8,775 nt of DNA from Acidimicrobiia bacterium (GCA_030425785.1 JAUHYJ010000125.1:1-8775), one strand, 5' to 3'; numbered from the stretch's first letter, positions 1 through 8,166 are shown. Notes: generated by a model not told the origin, from the sequence alone. A program made the numbers and translations.

Positions 1-93
1 GGTCGCCGGGGTCGCCGGGGTGGCAGGTGTCGCCGTGTCGTCGGGCTCGACGGTGACGGCCTCGTCGTCGGGCTCCACGGTGATGGCTTCGTC
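1..93 (-). repeat. In-frame short tandem repeats in the membrane protein tail
   Basis: Two kinds of in-frame repeat lie at the window edge. A 27-base unit occurs twice (starting near 38 and 65 on the plus strand) and encodes two copies of a nine-residue acidic unit of the form TVEPDD(E/T)A plus V or I. Next to it, 9-base units encode three PAT triplets running off the edge. The repeats keep the reading frame, which supports this strand as coding. Such repeats usually make an extended, flexible extracellular linker. The full copy number cannot be seen. Confidence 0.7.
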
Positions 94-627
94 GTCGCAC
101 GGGGGACGGACGAAGTCGTTCGCGTTCTCGTTGCGAGGTGCGTCGCAGGCGCGCGCCGGCTCGGGGAGGACGGGCCCGATCATCGCGAGGTCGCGCTCGG
201 TGTCGTCGTCCCCGGCCCGGAGATCGAGCGCCGGAGCGCCGTCGCTGCCGGTCAGTGTGTGGTCGGCACCGACCGGCACCGACGGCACCGAGCTCCGTGC
301 GGCGTCGGCTGCTGCTCGAGGCAGCGTCGGCACCGCGTCGTCGGCGGCCGGAGCCCCCACCGATGATGGTGGTGAGGGCTCCGGATCGCCGCCGAACATG
401 GGGAAGTTCCCGGGGCCGGCGGCGACAAGTCCGCCGACCCCCAGACTGGCGACCGTGACTGTCACGATGGCCGCTCCGCGACGTGCGCGGGTGCGCCCGG
501 TACCGGCGGGTACCGGAATCGCCGCACGCATCGAAGCGACGATGTCGCGCTCGTCAGCCAGCTCCGCGGGAAGGGCTGGCTGACGGAGCACGTCGCTCCA
601 TGCGTGCCGGTGGTCGGTGTCAGTCAC
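1..627 (-). CDS. Single-pass membrane protein, putative anti-sigma factor (3' end off the window)
   Basis: Reading leftward from a GTG at 627-625, the frame stays open for 209 codons to the window edge, so the C-terminus is missing. The GTG start overlaps the TGA stop of the upstream sigma-factor gene in a GTGA, which implies translational coupling; no good ribosome binding site is visible. Residues 1-50 are predicted cytoplasmic and end in a basic patch (RTRARR, 45-50). One hydrophobic segment follows at about 51-71. The rest is a low-complexity Pro/Ala/Asp/Ser-rich region predicted outside the cell, with two cysteines (about 161 and 177) and an acidic repeat tail (from 182). I see no HxxxCxxC zinc anti-sigma motif and no recognisable enzyme domain. 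The anti-sigma role is inferred from position, coupling and topology only; a cell-surface protein of unknown role is the alternative. The frame is supported by the coupled start and coherent topology, not by a family match. Confidence 0.68.
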   Translation of the reverse strand, partial: MTDTDHRHAWSDVLRQPALPAELADERDIVASMRAAIPVPAGTGRTRARRGAAIVTVTVASLGVGGLVAAGPGNFPMFGGDPEPSPPSSVGAPAADDAVPTLPRAAADAARSSVPSVPVGADHTLTGSDGAPALDLRAGDDDTERDLAMIGPVLPEPARACDAPRNENANDFVRPPCDDEAITVEPDDEAVTVEPDDTATPATPATPAT

Positions 628-1217
628 AGCACGTACATCGCTTCGCCGTCGGCGTCCGTTACAGCTGGACGCGAAGATTCCTCGGACTCGGCCGACGGGT
701 GTTCCGCCGCGAGTCGCTTCAGGCCGCGGTGGACGAGCACCCGGACGTGGCCCTCGGTGCGCTGCATGATCTCGGCCACGGCCGCGACGTCGAGGTCGGC
801 CACCACCCGGAGCATCACGGCTTCGGCCTGATCGTCGGGCAGATTCCGCACCAGCGCGAGCGCGCGGTCGAGTTGCAGCGCACGTTCGTAGGTCGGGTCG
901 CCGACGGTCGCGGCCGGCGATGCCTCCGCCTCGGCCTGCGCGAGTTCGTCGCGATCGGCGACGCGCCGCTGCCGGCGGATCTCGTCGACGCGGCGCCGGG
1001 CGGCGATCGTGAACAGCCAGCGGCGGAAGTCGTCGCCGTCGCCCTCGAACCGGTCGAGGCCGCGTGCGACGTCGACCCACACCTGCGAAGCGAGATCCTC
1101 CGGTTCGGACATCCCGCGGCCCCGGAAGTAGCGCAGCAGGAGGTGATGGTGTTCTCGCCAGATCTCGGCCAGGGCGGCCTCGTCTCCTGCTGCGGCTCTC
1201 GCGAGCACCTCGCGCAT
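624..1217 (-). CDS. ECF-type RNA polymerase sigma factor (sigma-70 family)
   Basis: This is a 197-residue protein with the two-domain layout of ECF sigma factors, which direct RNA polymerase to a small regulon. Region 2 spans about residues 12-85: it begins GDEAALAEIWREHH, carries the EDLASQVWVDVAR helix, and ends in FRRWLFTIAARRRVDEIRR, a typical -10 recognition and melting segment. A linker rich in Ala and Glu follows. Region 4 spans about 112-172, with LPDDQAEAVMLRVVADL and the helix-turn-helix ending in HVRVLVHRGLKRL. A short acidic tail follows. The frame stays open to 1340, but that would overlap the start of the divergent dehydrogenase gene. I chose the ATG at 1217 because a -10-like hexamer sits exactly where a leaderless transcript would need it and because region 2 begins just after it; a GTG at 1235 is the alternative. 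The gene is coupled by a GTGA overlap to a membrane protein that may control it. The family call is firm; the regulon is unknown. Confidence 0.92.
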   Translation of the reverse strand: MREVLARAAAGDEAALAEIWREHHHLLLRYFRGRGMSEPEDLASQVWVDVARGLDRFEGDGDDFRRWLFTIAARRRVDEIRRQRRVADRDELAQAEAEASPAATVGDPTYERALQLDRALALVRNLPDDQAEAVMLRVVADLDVAAVAEIMQRTEGHVRVLVHRGLKRLAAEHPSAESEESSRPAVTDADGEAMYVL

Positions 1218-1252
1218 GTCCCTAGTATCGGTCACGATGACGCCATCATGAA
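1217..1252 (-). promoter_or_regulatory. Candidate leaderless promoter of the sigma factor gene
   Basis: On the minus strand a GATACT hexamer (1229-1224) lies six bases before the ATG at 1217, so a transcript starting at the usual distance would begin at the A of the start codon. A weak -35-like TTCATG (1252-1247) is 17 bases further upstream. There is no usable Shine-Dalgarno: the AGGG just before the ATG is too close. Leaderless transcripts with this spacing are common in actinobacteria. On the plus strand the overlapping TAGTAT (1223-1228) could serve the divergent dehydrogenase gene, but no -35 is visible for it. Confidence 0.45.
1233..1250. promoter_or_regulatory. Imperfect inverted repeat in the divergent promoter region, possible operator
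   Basis: The sequence CACGATG, four bases (ACGC), then CATCATG forms an 18-base inverted repeat with one mismatch between the 7-base arms. It overlaps the spacer and weak -35 of the sigma-factor promoter and lies 53 bases before the dehydrogenase start. The position suits a repressor or activator site acting on one or both divergent genes. A repeat this short could arise by chance. Confidence 0.3.
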
Positions 1253-1287
1253 GCAGTGGTCGTGAGACGATCGACCCGGCGTCCGAC

Positions 1288-1295
1288 AGGAGGGG
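1288..1295 (+). promoter_or_regulatory. Strong ribosome binding site that sets the dehydrogenase start
   Basis: AGGAGGGG is a near-perfect Shine-Dalgarno. It is seven bases from the GTG at 1303 but only one base from the in-frame GTG at 1297, so it favours the downstream start. Confidence 0.8.
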
Positions 1296-1302
1296 AGTGG
1301 GA

Positions 1303-4300
1303 GTGAGCGGTTCGGCCCGCGGTGAGCACGGCTCGGACATCGAGCGCGTCGTCGAACTCGCGCGTCAACGCCGGCCTGACGACCCCCTCGCGATCGAGTT
1401 CGTCGCGGAGTACTACCGCGAGCTCCCCGAGTTCGACGTCGACGACCGGCGGACCGACGATCTGTACGCAGCCGCGGTCACACACCTCGCGCTCGGACGC
1501 CGGCGCCTCGTCGGCGAGACGCACCTGAGGTTGATCAACCCCGACCGTGACCGGGACGGATGGCACTCGGAGCGATCCGTCGTGTTGCTCGTCACCGACG
1601 ACGTGCCGTTCCTGGTCGACACGCTGCGCCTCGTGCTCGAGGATCACGACGTCGCCACCCACCTGATGGTCCACCCGATGTTGAGCGTCGTCCGGTCCGA
1701 CGACGGCGAGCTCGTCGACGTGCACACGCTCGGCGAGACGGAGCCCGCCGATGCGCTCGTCGAGGCCTGGACCATGCTCGAGATCGATCGCGCCGACGAC
1801 GCGTCGGGGGCCGAGCTCGAGGCCGACCTCCGTGCGGCGGTCGCCAGCGTCCACGCCGCCGTCGCCTGCTTCGAACCGATGCAGACCCGGATGCGTCTCC
1901 ACACCGACGTCGATCCGGTGCTCGACTGGCTCGCATCCGCCAACTTCGTCTTCCTGGCGGCGGCGACGTTCCGACGTTCCGACGCGTCGGGCGGCGATCT
2001 CGTCGAGGGGTCCGTGCTCGGTGATCGGGCGCTCGCGACCGCACTCGATCCTCCGATCGACTGGGACGGACCGGTCGTCTCGTTCGCTCGAAGCGACCGG
2101 GTGTCGCCGGTCCATCGGGCCGCCCGACTGTACGTCGTGACGATCCTGTCGACCGATGCCGAGAGCGGCGCCGAGGTCGCCGACCGGTTCGTCGGCCTGC
2201 TGGCGTCGACGGCGTACCGACAGAGTGCGCTCGGCATCCCCACGGTCGGTGACCGGGCGCGCGGCGTGCTCGGTCTCGCCCATGCGGGTGCGGAGACGCA
2301 CACCGGCCGCTCGATGCGCAACGTGCTCGAGACCCTGCCTCGCGAGCTGCTGTTCGAGCTCGACTCGCGTTCGCTCGCCCAGCTCGTCATCGACGTCGTC
2401 GGCCTGCAGGAGCGCCAGATCGTCAGGGTGTTCGACGTGCCCGAGCCGTCGGGCCGCTGGTCGACCGTGCTCGTGTACTTCCCCAAGCGACGGTACGACG
2501 CCGAGCTGCCGGGCCGGATCGCCGACCTGATCGCACGGGCGTACGAGTCCGAGGTGCGCGATGTCGAGTCGCATCTCGGCAACAGCAATCTGGCGCGGGT
2601 GACGTGCACGGTTCGCACCAACGGCGTCGTTCCGGATCTCGACCAGCTGTCGGCGGTCGTCGACCGTGCGACGACGGCCTGGATCGAACTCGTACACGAC
2701 GCCGCGGCCGAGGAACTCGGCGAGGCGGACGCGACGGCGTTGGTCCATCGCATCGGCGAGGCGTCGACCGAGGCGTACCGCAGCGCCGTCAACCCCGACA
2801 TGGCGATCGGTGACCTGCGCCGTCTGGCCGACCTGCTCGACTCCGACGAGACCACGATGTCGGCGCTCGTGCACGACGTCGACGCCGAGGCCGATCACTG
2901 GCGCGTCCGCCTGTACCGCCAGGGGAACCCGATCGTGCTCTCCGACCTGATGCCGACGCTCGGCAACCTCGGGCTGGTGGCGCTCGAGGAGCATCCGTAC
3001 GAGTTCCGGATCGGCGACGAGTGCTGCCACGTCTACGACATCGGCGTGCGTCTCCCCGCCGGCACGGCGATCGACGAGCTGCGCCACCGCGAGCTGCGCT
3101 CCGCGTTCGAGGGGCTACTGGCGGGAGAGATCGAATCCGACGGCTTCAACCGGCTCGTGCTGCTCGCCGGGTTGACGTCGTTCCAGATCAACGTGCTGCG
3201 CGTCTACTCGAAGTACGCACACCAGATCGGCTTCACGCTCAGTCAGGGGTACATCGAGAGTGCGCTCGCACGGCTCCCGGCCCTCGCCCGAGCCCTGGTC
3301 GAGCTGTTCGAGGCCCGTTTCGACCCCGACGTCGACGATGCCGACCGGATCGCAGCGGTGTCGGCTGCCGAAGCCGACGTGCTCGAGCTGCTCGACGGCG
3401 TGCCGTCGCTCGACGACGATCGGGTCGGTCGGGTGCTGTTCAAGCTGATCCGGGCGACCGTGCGGACGTCCGCGTACGCGGGGAAGCCAACGGTGGCCAT
3501 CAAGTTCGATCCGGCACGGGTGCCCGACCTGCCAGAGCCGAGGCCCGCCCACGAGATCTTCGTCTGCTCGGCGCGAGTCGAGGGCGTGCATCTGCGTGGT
3601 GGTCCGATCGCCCGCGGTGGGCTGCGCTGGAGCGACCGCTCGGAGGACTACCGCACGGAGGTCCTCGGGCTGGTCAAGGCGCAGATGGTGAAGAACGCGG
3701 TGATCGTGCCGGTCGGCGCGAAGGGTGGCTTCGTCGTCAAGCGGCCACCCGCCGATCGTGCGGCGCAACGGGCCGAGGGCGAGGCGTGCTACCGGCTGTT
3801 CGTGAGTGGGCTGCTCGACGTGACCGACAACATCGTCGGCGACGACGTCGTGCGGCCCGAGCGGGTCCGCTGCTACGACGGCCCCGACCCGTACCTGGTG
3901 GTCGCGGCCGACAAGGGCACGGCGACGTTCAGCGACATCGCGAACGGCATCGCCGCCGACTACGGGTTCTGGCTCGGCGACGCGTTCGCCTCGGGTGGCA
4001 GCGCAGGGTACGACCACAAGGCGATGGGCATCACCGCCCGCGGGGCCTGGGAGAGCGTGCGCCGCCACGCCGCCGTGCTCGGCTTCGACGCCGACAACCA
4101 CGAGATGACCGTGGTCGGGATCGGCGACATGTCGGGCGACGTGTTCGGCAACGGGCTGCTGCGATCGGCCCATCTGAAGCTGGTCGCGGCCTTCGACCAT
4201 CGAGACGTGTTCATCGACCCCGACCCCGACCCGGCGGTCTCGTTCACCGAGCGGCGTCGGCTCTTCGAGCTCGCGGGGTCGTCGTGGCAGGACTACGACC

Positions 4301-5991
4301 GCTCGCTGATCTCCGAGGGTGGCGGCGTCTATTCGCGCCAGGCGAAGTCGATCACGTTGAGCGCGGAAGCCCAGGCTCGCCTCGGCGTCGATCGTGAGTC
4401 GTTCACGCCGGCCGAGCTGATCTCGGCGATCCTGCGGGCGCCCGTCGACCTGCTCTGGAACGGCGGCGTCGGCACCTACGTGAAGGCGTCGACCGAGTCG
4501 CACGGCGATGCGGGTGATCGCAGCAACGACTCGGTGCGGGTGAACGGCGACGAACTGCGCTGTCGCATGGTCGGCGAGGGCGGCAACCTCGGCTTCACCC
4601 AGCTCGCGCGCGTCGAGTACGCCCTGCACGGCGGGCTGATCTACACCGACGCGATCGACAACTCGGCCGGTGTCGACTGCAGCGACCACGAGGTCAACAT
4701 CAAGATCCTGCTCGGCGACGTCATGGCGGGCGGCGAGCTCACCCTGCCGCAGCGCAACGTGCTGCTCGAACAGATGACCGACGAGGTCGCCGAGCTCGTG
4801 CTCGCCAACAACCAGGCCCAGACGCTCGCCCTGGTGATCGCCCGGACCCAGGGCCTGCCCATGGTGAACGTGCACGCCCGGTACCTCGATCAGCTCGAGC
4901 TCGAGGGCTGGATCGACCGCGACCTCGAGTTCCTGCCGACGGACAAGCAGCTCGCCGAACGCCAGGCGTCGGGGTCGGGGCTGCGCGCACCCGAGCTCGC
5001 CGTGCTCATCGCCTACACGAAGAACGCCAACGTCGCCGAGATCATGGGCACCGACCTGCCCGACGACCCCGCGCTGAACGAGGACCTGTTCGAGTACTTC
5101 CCGCAGCCGCTGCGCGAGCGCTACCCGGTGCAGATCCGGCGTCACCGACTGCGGCGCGAGATCGCGGCCACGCAGCTCGTCAACCAGATGGTCAACCTGT
5201 CGGGCATCTCGTACGACCATCGCATGACCGAGGACACCGGCGCGTCGGTCACCGACGTCGCCAGGGGCTGGTTGGCTGCTCGCGAGGTGCTCGACTTCCC
5301 GGCGTGGTGGCGCGAGATCGATGCGATCCGTGACATCCGCCTGGAGGACCGGCTCGAGATGTACCTCGACTGTCGACGCACCGCGGAGCGGTGTTCGCTG
5401 TGGTTCCTCCGCAACCGTCGCCCGCCGGTCGACATCGCCGCCGAGGTGGCTCGCTTCCGCGAGCCGGTCACGAACCTGGCGGCCGAGTACCCGTATCGGC
5501 TGGTCGGGCCGTTGCACGACGCCGCCCAGGCGCTCGCCGCCGAGCGTGTCGATCAGGGGGTACCCGCCGCGCTCGCGTCGCGCTCGTCGGTGTGGCGCCT
5601 GCTGCACACGGCGCTCGACGTCGTCGAGCTCGCCGGCCGCCATGGCATCGACCCGCTCTTCGTCGCCTCGGTGTACTGGCAGCTGTTCGACCGGTTCGAG
5701 CTGCTGTGGCTGTGGGACGGCATCGGTGCGTTGCCCCGCGGCGACCGGTGGCAGACCCAGGCCCGCAGCGCCCAGCGCGACGACCTGCTCGCGGTGCTGT
5801 CGGGTCTGACCGACAACGTCCTCGAGGACGGCTCGGTCGACGCGTGGATGTCCGCCAACGAGCGCTCGGTCGGTCGCACCATGCAGCAGCTGACGGCGAT
5901 CCGCCGCATCGAGCACCTGAACATCACCCAGCTGTCGGTGGCGGTGCGCCAGCTCCGCAACCTCGTCCAGACCAGCGTCCGCGGGGCCTGA
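1303..5991 (+). CDS. gdh: NAD-specific glutamate dehydrogenase, large (about 180 kDa) type
   Basis: This 1562-residue cytoplasmic enzyme interconverts L-glutamate and 2-oxoglutarate plus ammonium with NAD, linking nitrogen metabolism to the TCA cycle. The length is close to the roughly 1600 residues of the Bac_GDH family. The N-terminal part holds ACT-like regulatory segments (for example the strand-helix around 92-130 starting SVVLLVTDDVPFLVDTLR). The catalytic region has GGLRWSDR (772-779), LVKAQMVKNAVIVPVGAKGG (790-809), and a dinucleotide-binding stretch, VVGIGDMSGDVFGNG (937-951). By analogy with smaller glutamate dehydrogenases, K797 and K807 should be substrate-binding and catalytic lysines. 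The DNSAGVDCSDHE motif (from 1119) is typical of the large type. I chose the GTG at 1303 because AGGAGGGG (1288-1295) lies seven bases upstream; a GTG at 1297 is too close to it. In mycobacteria the homologous enzyme is inhibited by the FHA protein GarA; whether that holds here is not visible. No frameshift or missing motif was seen. Confidence 0.96.
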   Translation: MSGSARGEHGSDIERVVELARQRRPDDPLAIEFVAEYYRELPEFDVDDRRTDDLYAAAVTHLALGRRRLVGETHLRLINPDRDRDGWHSERSVVLLVTDDVPFLVDTLRLVLEDHDVATHLMVHPMLSVVRSDDGELVDVHTLGETEPADALVEAWTMLEIDRADDASGAELEADLRAAVASVHAAVACFEPMQTRMRLHTDVDPVLDWLASANFVFLAAATFRRSDASGGDLVEGSVLGDRALATALDPPIDWDGPVVSFARSDRVSPVHRAARLYVVTILSTDAESGAEVADRFVGLLASTAYRQSALGIPTVGDRARGVLGLAHAGAETHTGRSMRNVLETLPRELLFELDSRSLAQLVIDVVGLQERQIVRVFDVPEPSGRWSTVLVYFPKRRYDAELPGRIADLIARAYESEVRDVESHLGNSNLARVTCTVRTNGVVPDLDQLSAVVDRATTAWIELVHDAAAEELGEADATALVHRIGEASTEAYRSAVNPDMAIGDLRRLADLLDSDETTMSALVHDVDAEADHWRVRLYRQGNPIVLSDLMPTLGNLGLVALEEHPYEFRIGDECCHVYDIGVRLPAGTAIDELRHRELRSAFEGLLAGEIESDGFNRLVLLAGLTSFQINVLRVYSKYAHQIGFTLSQGYIESALARLPALARALVELFEARFDPDVDDADRIAAVSAAEADVLELLDGVPSLDDDRVGRVLFKLIRATVRTSAYAGKPTVAIKFDPARVPDLPEPRPAHEIFVCSARVEGVHLRGGPIARGGLRWSDRSEDYRTEVLGLVKAQMVKNAVIVPVGAKGGFVVKRPPADRAAQRAEGEACYRLFVSGLLDVTDNIVGDDVVRPERVRCYDGPDPYLVVAADKGTATFSDIANGIAADYGFWLGDAFASGGSAGYDHKAMGITARGAWESVRRHAAVLGFDADNHEMTVVGIGDMSGDVFGNGLLRSAHLKLVAAFDHRDVFIDPDPDPAVSFTERRRLFELAGSSWQDYDRSLISEGGGVYSRQAKSITLSAEAQARLGVDRESFTPAELISAILRAPVDLLWNGGVGTYVKASTESHGDAGDRSNDSVRVNGDELRCRMVGEGGNLGFTQLARVEYALHGGLIYTDAIDNSAGVDCSDHEVNIKILLGDVMAGGELTLPQRNVLLEQMTDEVAELVLANNQAQTLALVIARTQGLPMVNVHARYLDQLELEGWIDRDLEFLPTDKQLAERQASGSGLRAPELAVLIAYTKNANVAEIMGTDLPDDPALNEDLFEYFPQPLRERYPVQIRRHRLRREIAATQLVNQMVNLSGISYDHRMTEDTGASVTDVARGWLAAREVLDFPAWWREIDAIRDIRLEDRLEMYLDCRRTAERCSLWFLRNRRPPVDIAAEVARFREPVTNLAAEYPYRLVGPLHDAAQALAAERVDQGVPAALASRSSVWRLLHTALDVVELAGRHGIDPLFVASVYWQLFDRFELLWLWDGIGALPRGDRWQTQARSAQRDDLLAVLSGLTDNVLEDGSVDAWMSANERSVGRTMQQLTAIRRIEHLNITQLSVAVRQLRNLVQTSVRGA

Positions 5992-6020
5992 GGCATCGCC
6001 GCGGGTAGCGTCGGGCGGGC

Positions 6021-7400
6021 ATGAGCACCGGACCTCGCTACCGATTCGCGCCCTCGCCGACCGGGATGTTCCACGTCGGTGGTGCCCGCACCGCACTGCA
6101 CAACTGGGCCCTCGCCCGTCAGAGCGGTGGCACGTTCGTGCTGCGCATCGAGGACACCGACGAGGTCCGCAACCGGCCCGAGTGGACCGCCGGGATCATC
6201 GACGCACTGGCGTGGCTCGGCATCAGCGCCGACGACCCGCACTTCGAAGGGCCGCTGTTCCAGAGCGAGTACGCCGCTGCCCACCTCGAGGCGGCGAACC
6301 GCCTGTTCGAGTCGGGCCACGCGTACTACTGCGACATGACGCCCGACGAGATCCAGGACCGGGCGAAAGCGGAGGGGACGACGGGGTACGGCGGCTGGTC
6401 GCGCGACCGCGGCCTCGGCCCGGCGCCGGGCAGCGTGCTGCGCTTCAAGGTGCCCGAGGGGACGACGGTCGTGCACGACCTCGTGCGCGGCGACGTCGAG
6501 TTCGATCATGCCGTGATCGAGGACTTCGTGCTGGTGCGCGGCAACGGCACGCCGGTATTCATCCTCGCCAACGTGGTCGACGACATGTCGATGGGGATCA
6601 CGAACGTCGTGCGTGCCGAGGAGCACCTCCCGAACACGCCCAAGCAGCAGATGCTCTGGCAGGCGCTCGGCCACGAGCCGCCGGTGTGGGCGCACGTGCC
6701 GGTCCTGGTGAACGAGCAGCGCAAGAAGCTGTCGAAACGGCGCGACAAGGTCGCGCTCGAGCAGTACCGCGACGAGGGGTTCCTCGCCGACGCGATGGTC
6801 AACTACCTCATGACGCTCGGCTGGTCGCCGGGCGAGCAGGAGATCCAGCCGTGGTCGGTCATGGAGCAGTCGTTCCGGCTCGACGACGTCAACCTGTCGC
6901 CGGCGTTCTTCGACCTGAAGAAGCTCGCGGCGTTCAACGGTGAGTACATCCGCCGACTGTCGGTCGACGAGCTGGTCGACGCGTGCGATCCGTGGCTGCC
7001 CGCCGAGTGGGATCGCGCCGTGTTCCGGGAGATGGCGCCGCACATCCAGCCGCGCCTCAACACGCTCGCGGACGCGCCGGGTGTGGTCGACTTCCTGTTC
7101 CTGGACGAGCCGGATATCGACGACGACTCGTGGTCGAAGACGATGACGACCGAGTACGCGCAGCCGCTGCTGGCCGACGCGATCGGTGCGTTCGAGACGT
7201 GCGCGTGGGATGCGGCGACGATCAAGGCGACGCTCGAGGACGTGATGGGTCGCTACGACCTGAAGCTCGGCAAGGCGCAGGCCCCCGTCCGGGTCGCCGT
7301 CACCGGCCGCACCGTCGGCCCGCCGCTGTTCGAGGCCCTCGAGGTCATGGGTCGCGACGAGTCGCTGCGCCGGATGCGCAACGCACTCGACCGGCTCTGA
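6021..7400 (+). CDS. gltX: Glutamyl-tRNA synthetase (class I)
   Basis: This 459-residue enzyme uses ATP to attach glutamate to tRNA-Glu. In bacteria without glutaminyl-tRNA synthetase it also misloads tRNA-Gln, which GatCAB then amidates. The N-terminus has the class I Rossmann signature, [20 protein letters not shown], with HVGG (18-21) in the HIGH position, then LRIEDTD (41-47). The second signature, KKLSKRRDK, places the KMSKS-type loop at 236-240 (KLSKR). The anticodon-binding region fills the last third. The zinc-binding cysteines present in some GluRS proteins after the AYYC segment (about residue 106) are absent: the region reads [15 protein letters not shown] and then [11 protein letters not shown]. 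The gene starts 29 bases after the dehydrogenase stop on the same strand, so the two may be cotranscribed. No strong ribosome binding site is seen; a TAGCGT nine bases upstream of the ATG might be a -10. Whether it is discriminating cannot be decided by eye. Confidence 0.96.
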   Translation: MSTGPRYRFAPSPTGMFHVGGARTALHNWALARQSGGTFVLRIEDTDEVRNRPEWTAGIIDALAWLGISADDPHFEGPLFQSEYAAAHLEAANRLFESGHAYYCDMTPDEIQDRAKAEGTTGYGGWSRDRGLGPAPGSVLRFKVPEGTTVVHDLVRGDVEFDHAVIEDFVLVRGNGTPVFILANVVDDMSMGITNVVRAEEHLPNTPKQQMLWQALGHEPPVWAHVPVLVNEQRKKLSKRRDKVALEQYRDEGFLADAMVNYLMTLGWSPGEQEIQPWSVMEQSFRLDDVNLSPAFFDLKKLAAFNGEYIRRLSVDELVDACDPWLPAEWDRAVFREMAPHIQPRLNTLADAPGVVDFLFLDEPDIDDDSWSKTMTTEYAQPLLADAIGAFETCAWDAATIKATLEDVMGRYDLKLGKAQAPVRVAVTGRTVGPPLFEALEVMGRDESLRRMRNALDRL

Positions 7401-7441
7401 GCGGTCGCCGCCGGCCTGCCCGTTTCGGCGCCGTCGAACGT

Positions 7442-7447
7442 GGAAGG
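7442..7447 (+). promoter_or_regulatory. Ribosome binding site for the DUF218 gene
   Basis: GGAAGG lies eight bases before the GTG at 7456 and supports that start. The ATG at 7451 is in a different frame. Confidence 0.65.
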
Positions 7448-7455
7448 CTGATGAC

Positions 7456-8166
7456 GTGTCGGAGCATCCGTGGCCGAACGACGCCGAGCTGGCCGATCGC
7501 AGCGCGGCCGATGCGCTCACACGTACCTATGGCCCCAGCGGTCGCGTGCGTGTCGGACGGTCTCGCATCGGGTGGTACGCGTTCGCCGCCATCGTGGGTG
7601 TGGGTGCGGCGTACCTGCTGGGGACGTTCGCCCAGGTGGTGCACACCGGCGGCTCGCACGGTGCCGACTCGGCCGACGCGATCATCGTGATGGGTGCCGC
7701 CCAGTACGACGGGCGTCCGTCGCCACAACTCGCGGCACGCCTCGATCATGTGGTGACGCTGTGGAACGAGGGCGTGGCCCCGCTCGTCGTCGTGACGGGT
7801 GGCAAACAGCCCGGCGACCGGTTCACCGAGGCGGAGGCGTCGGCGAGCTATCTCGTCGACCGTGGCGTCGGGCCGGAGGCGATCGTCGAGGTGGGGGAGG
7901 GGAGCACGACGCACGAGTCGGTCGTGGCCGCCGCCGAGGTCATGCGCGACCGCGGTGTCGACCGGGTCGCGCTCGTGACCGACCCGTTCCACGCCCTGCG
8001 CTCTCGCCTGATCGTCGAGGGCGAGGGCTTCGACGTCGACGTCGCCGCGACGCCGACGAGTGTGGTCGACGGATGGACCGAGATCCGGCGCGAACTGGGC
8101 GAGACGGCCGGGGTCGCGGTCGGTCGGATCATCGGGTTCGACCGGCTCAGCGACCTGACCGGCTGA
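7456..8166 (+). CDS. Membrane-anchored YdcF/SanA-like DUF218 family protein
   Basis: This 236-residue protein has a hydrophilic N-terminus ending in basic residues (RVRVGRSR, 30-37), one membrane segment (about 40-62), and then a DUF218 domain (about 74-215), probably outside the membrane. Family features visible are the opening strand ADAIIVMGAAQYDGRPSP, the ARLDHVVTLW helix, the strand VVVTGGKQPGD, and VALVTDPFHALRSRLI, which holds the conserved family stretch near the end of the fold. Relatives include E. coli YdcF, which binds S-adenosylmethionine, and SanA and ElyC, which are linked to envelope integrity. The substrate of this protein is unknown. It lies 55 bases after gltX on the same strand, has its own ribosome binding site, and could be on the same transcript. 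Its adjacency to gltX gives no clear functional clue. Confidence 0.88.
   Translation: MSEHPWPNDAELADRSAADALTRTYGPSGRVRVGRSRIGWYAFAAIVGVGAAYLLGTFAQVVHTGGSHGADSADAIIVMGAAQYDGRPSPQLAARLDHVVTLWNEGVAPLVVVTGGKQPGDRFTEAEASASYLVDRGVGPEAIVEVGEGSTTHESVVAAAEVMRDRGVDRVALVTDPFHALRSRLIVEGEGFDVDVAATPTSVVDGWTEIRRELGETAGVAVGRIIGFDRLSDLTG

Noticed and set aside
20..583. Plus-strand open frame of 187 codons opposite the membrane protein
   Set aside because: Ser/Ala/Arg-rich without motifs. The minus-strand frame has a coupled start, a membrane segment and in-frame repeats, so it is preferred.
483..1265. Plus-strand open frame of 260 codons opposite the sigma factor
   Set aside because: It is the complement of a sigma factor with recognisable regions 2 and 4.
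1246..3087. A 613-codon open frame antisense to the dehydrogenase N-terminal region
   Set aside because: Same reasoning: shadow composition, no motifs, and it collides with a well-supported gene.
3115..6096. A 993-codon open frame antisense to the glutamate dehydrogenase and the start of gltX
   Set aside because: Its Arg/Val/Asp/His-rich, low-complexity product shows no domain, and it mirrors two clearly real genes. Long antisense open frames are expected in high-GC DNA.
5553..7520. A 655-codon open frame antisense to gltX and the dehydrogenase end
   Set aside because: It overlaps gltX, whose signatures are clear, and its composition is that of a shadow frame.
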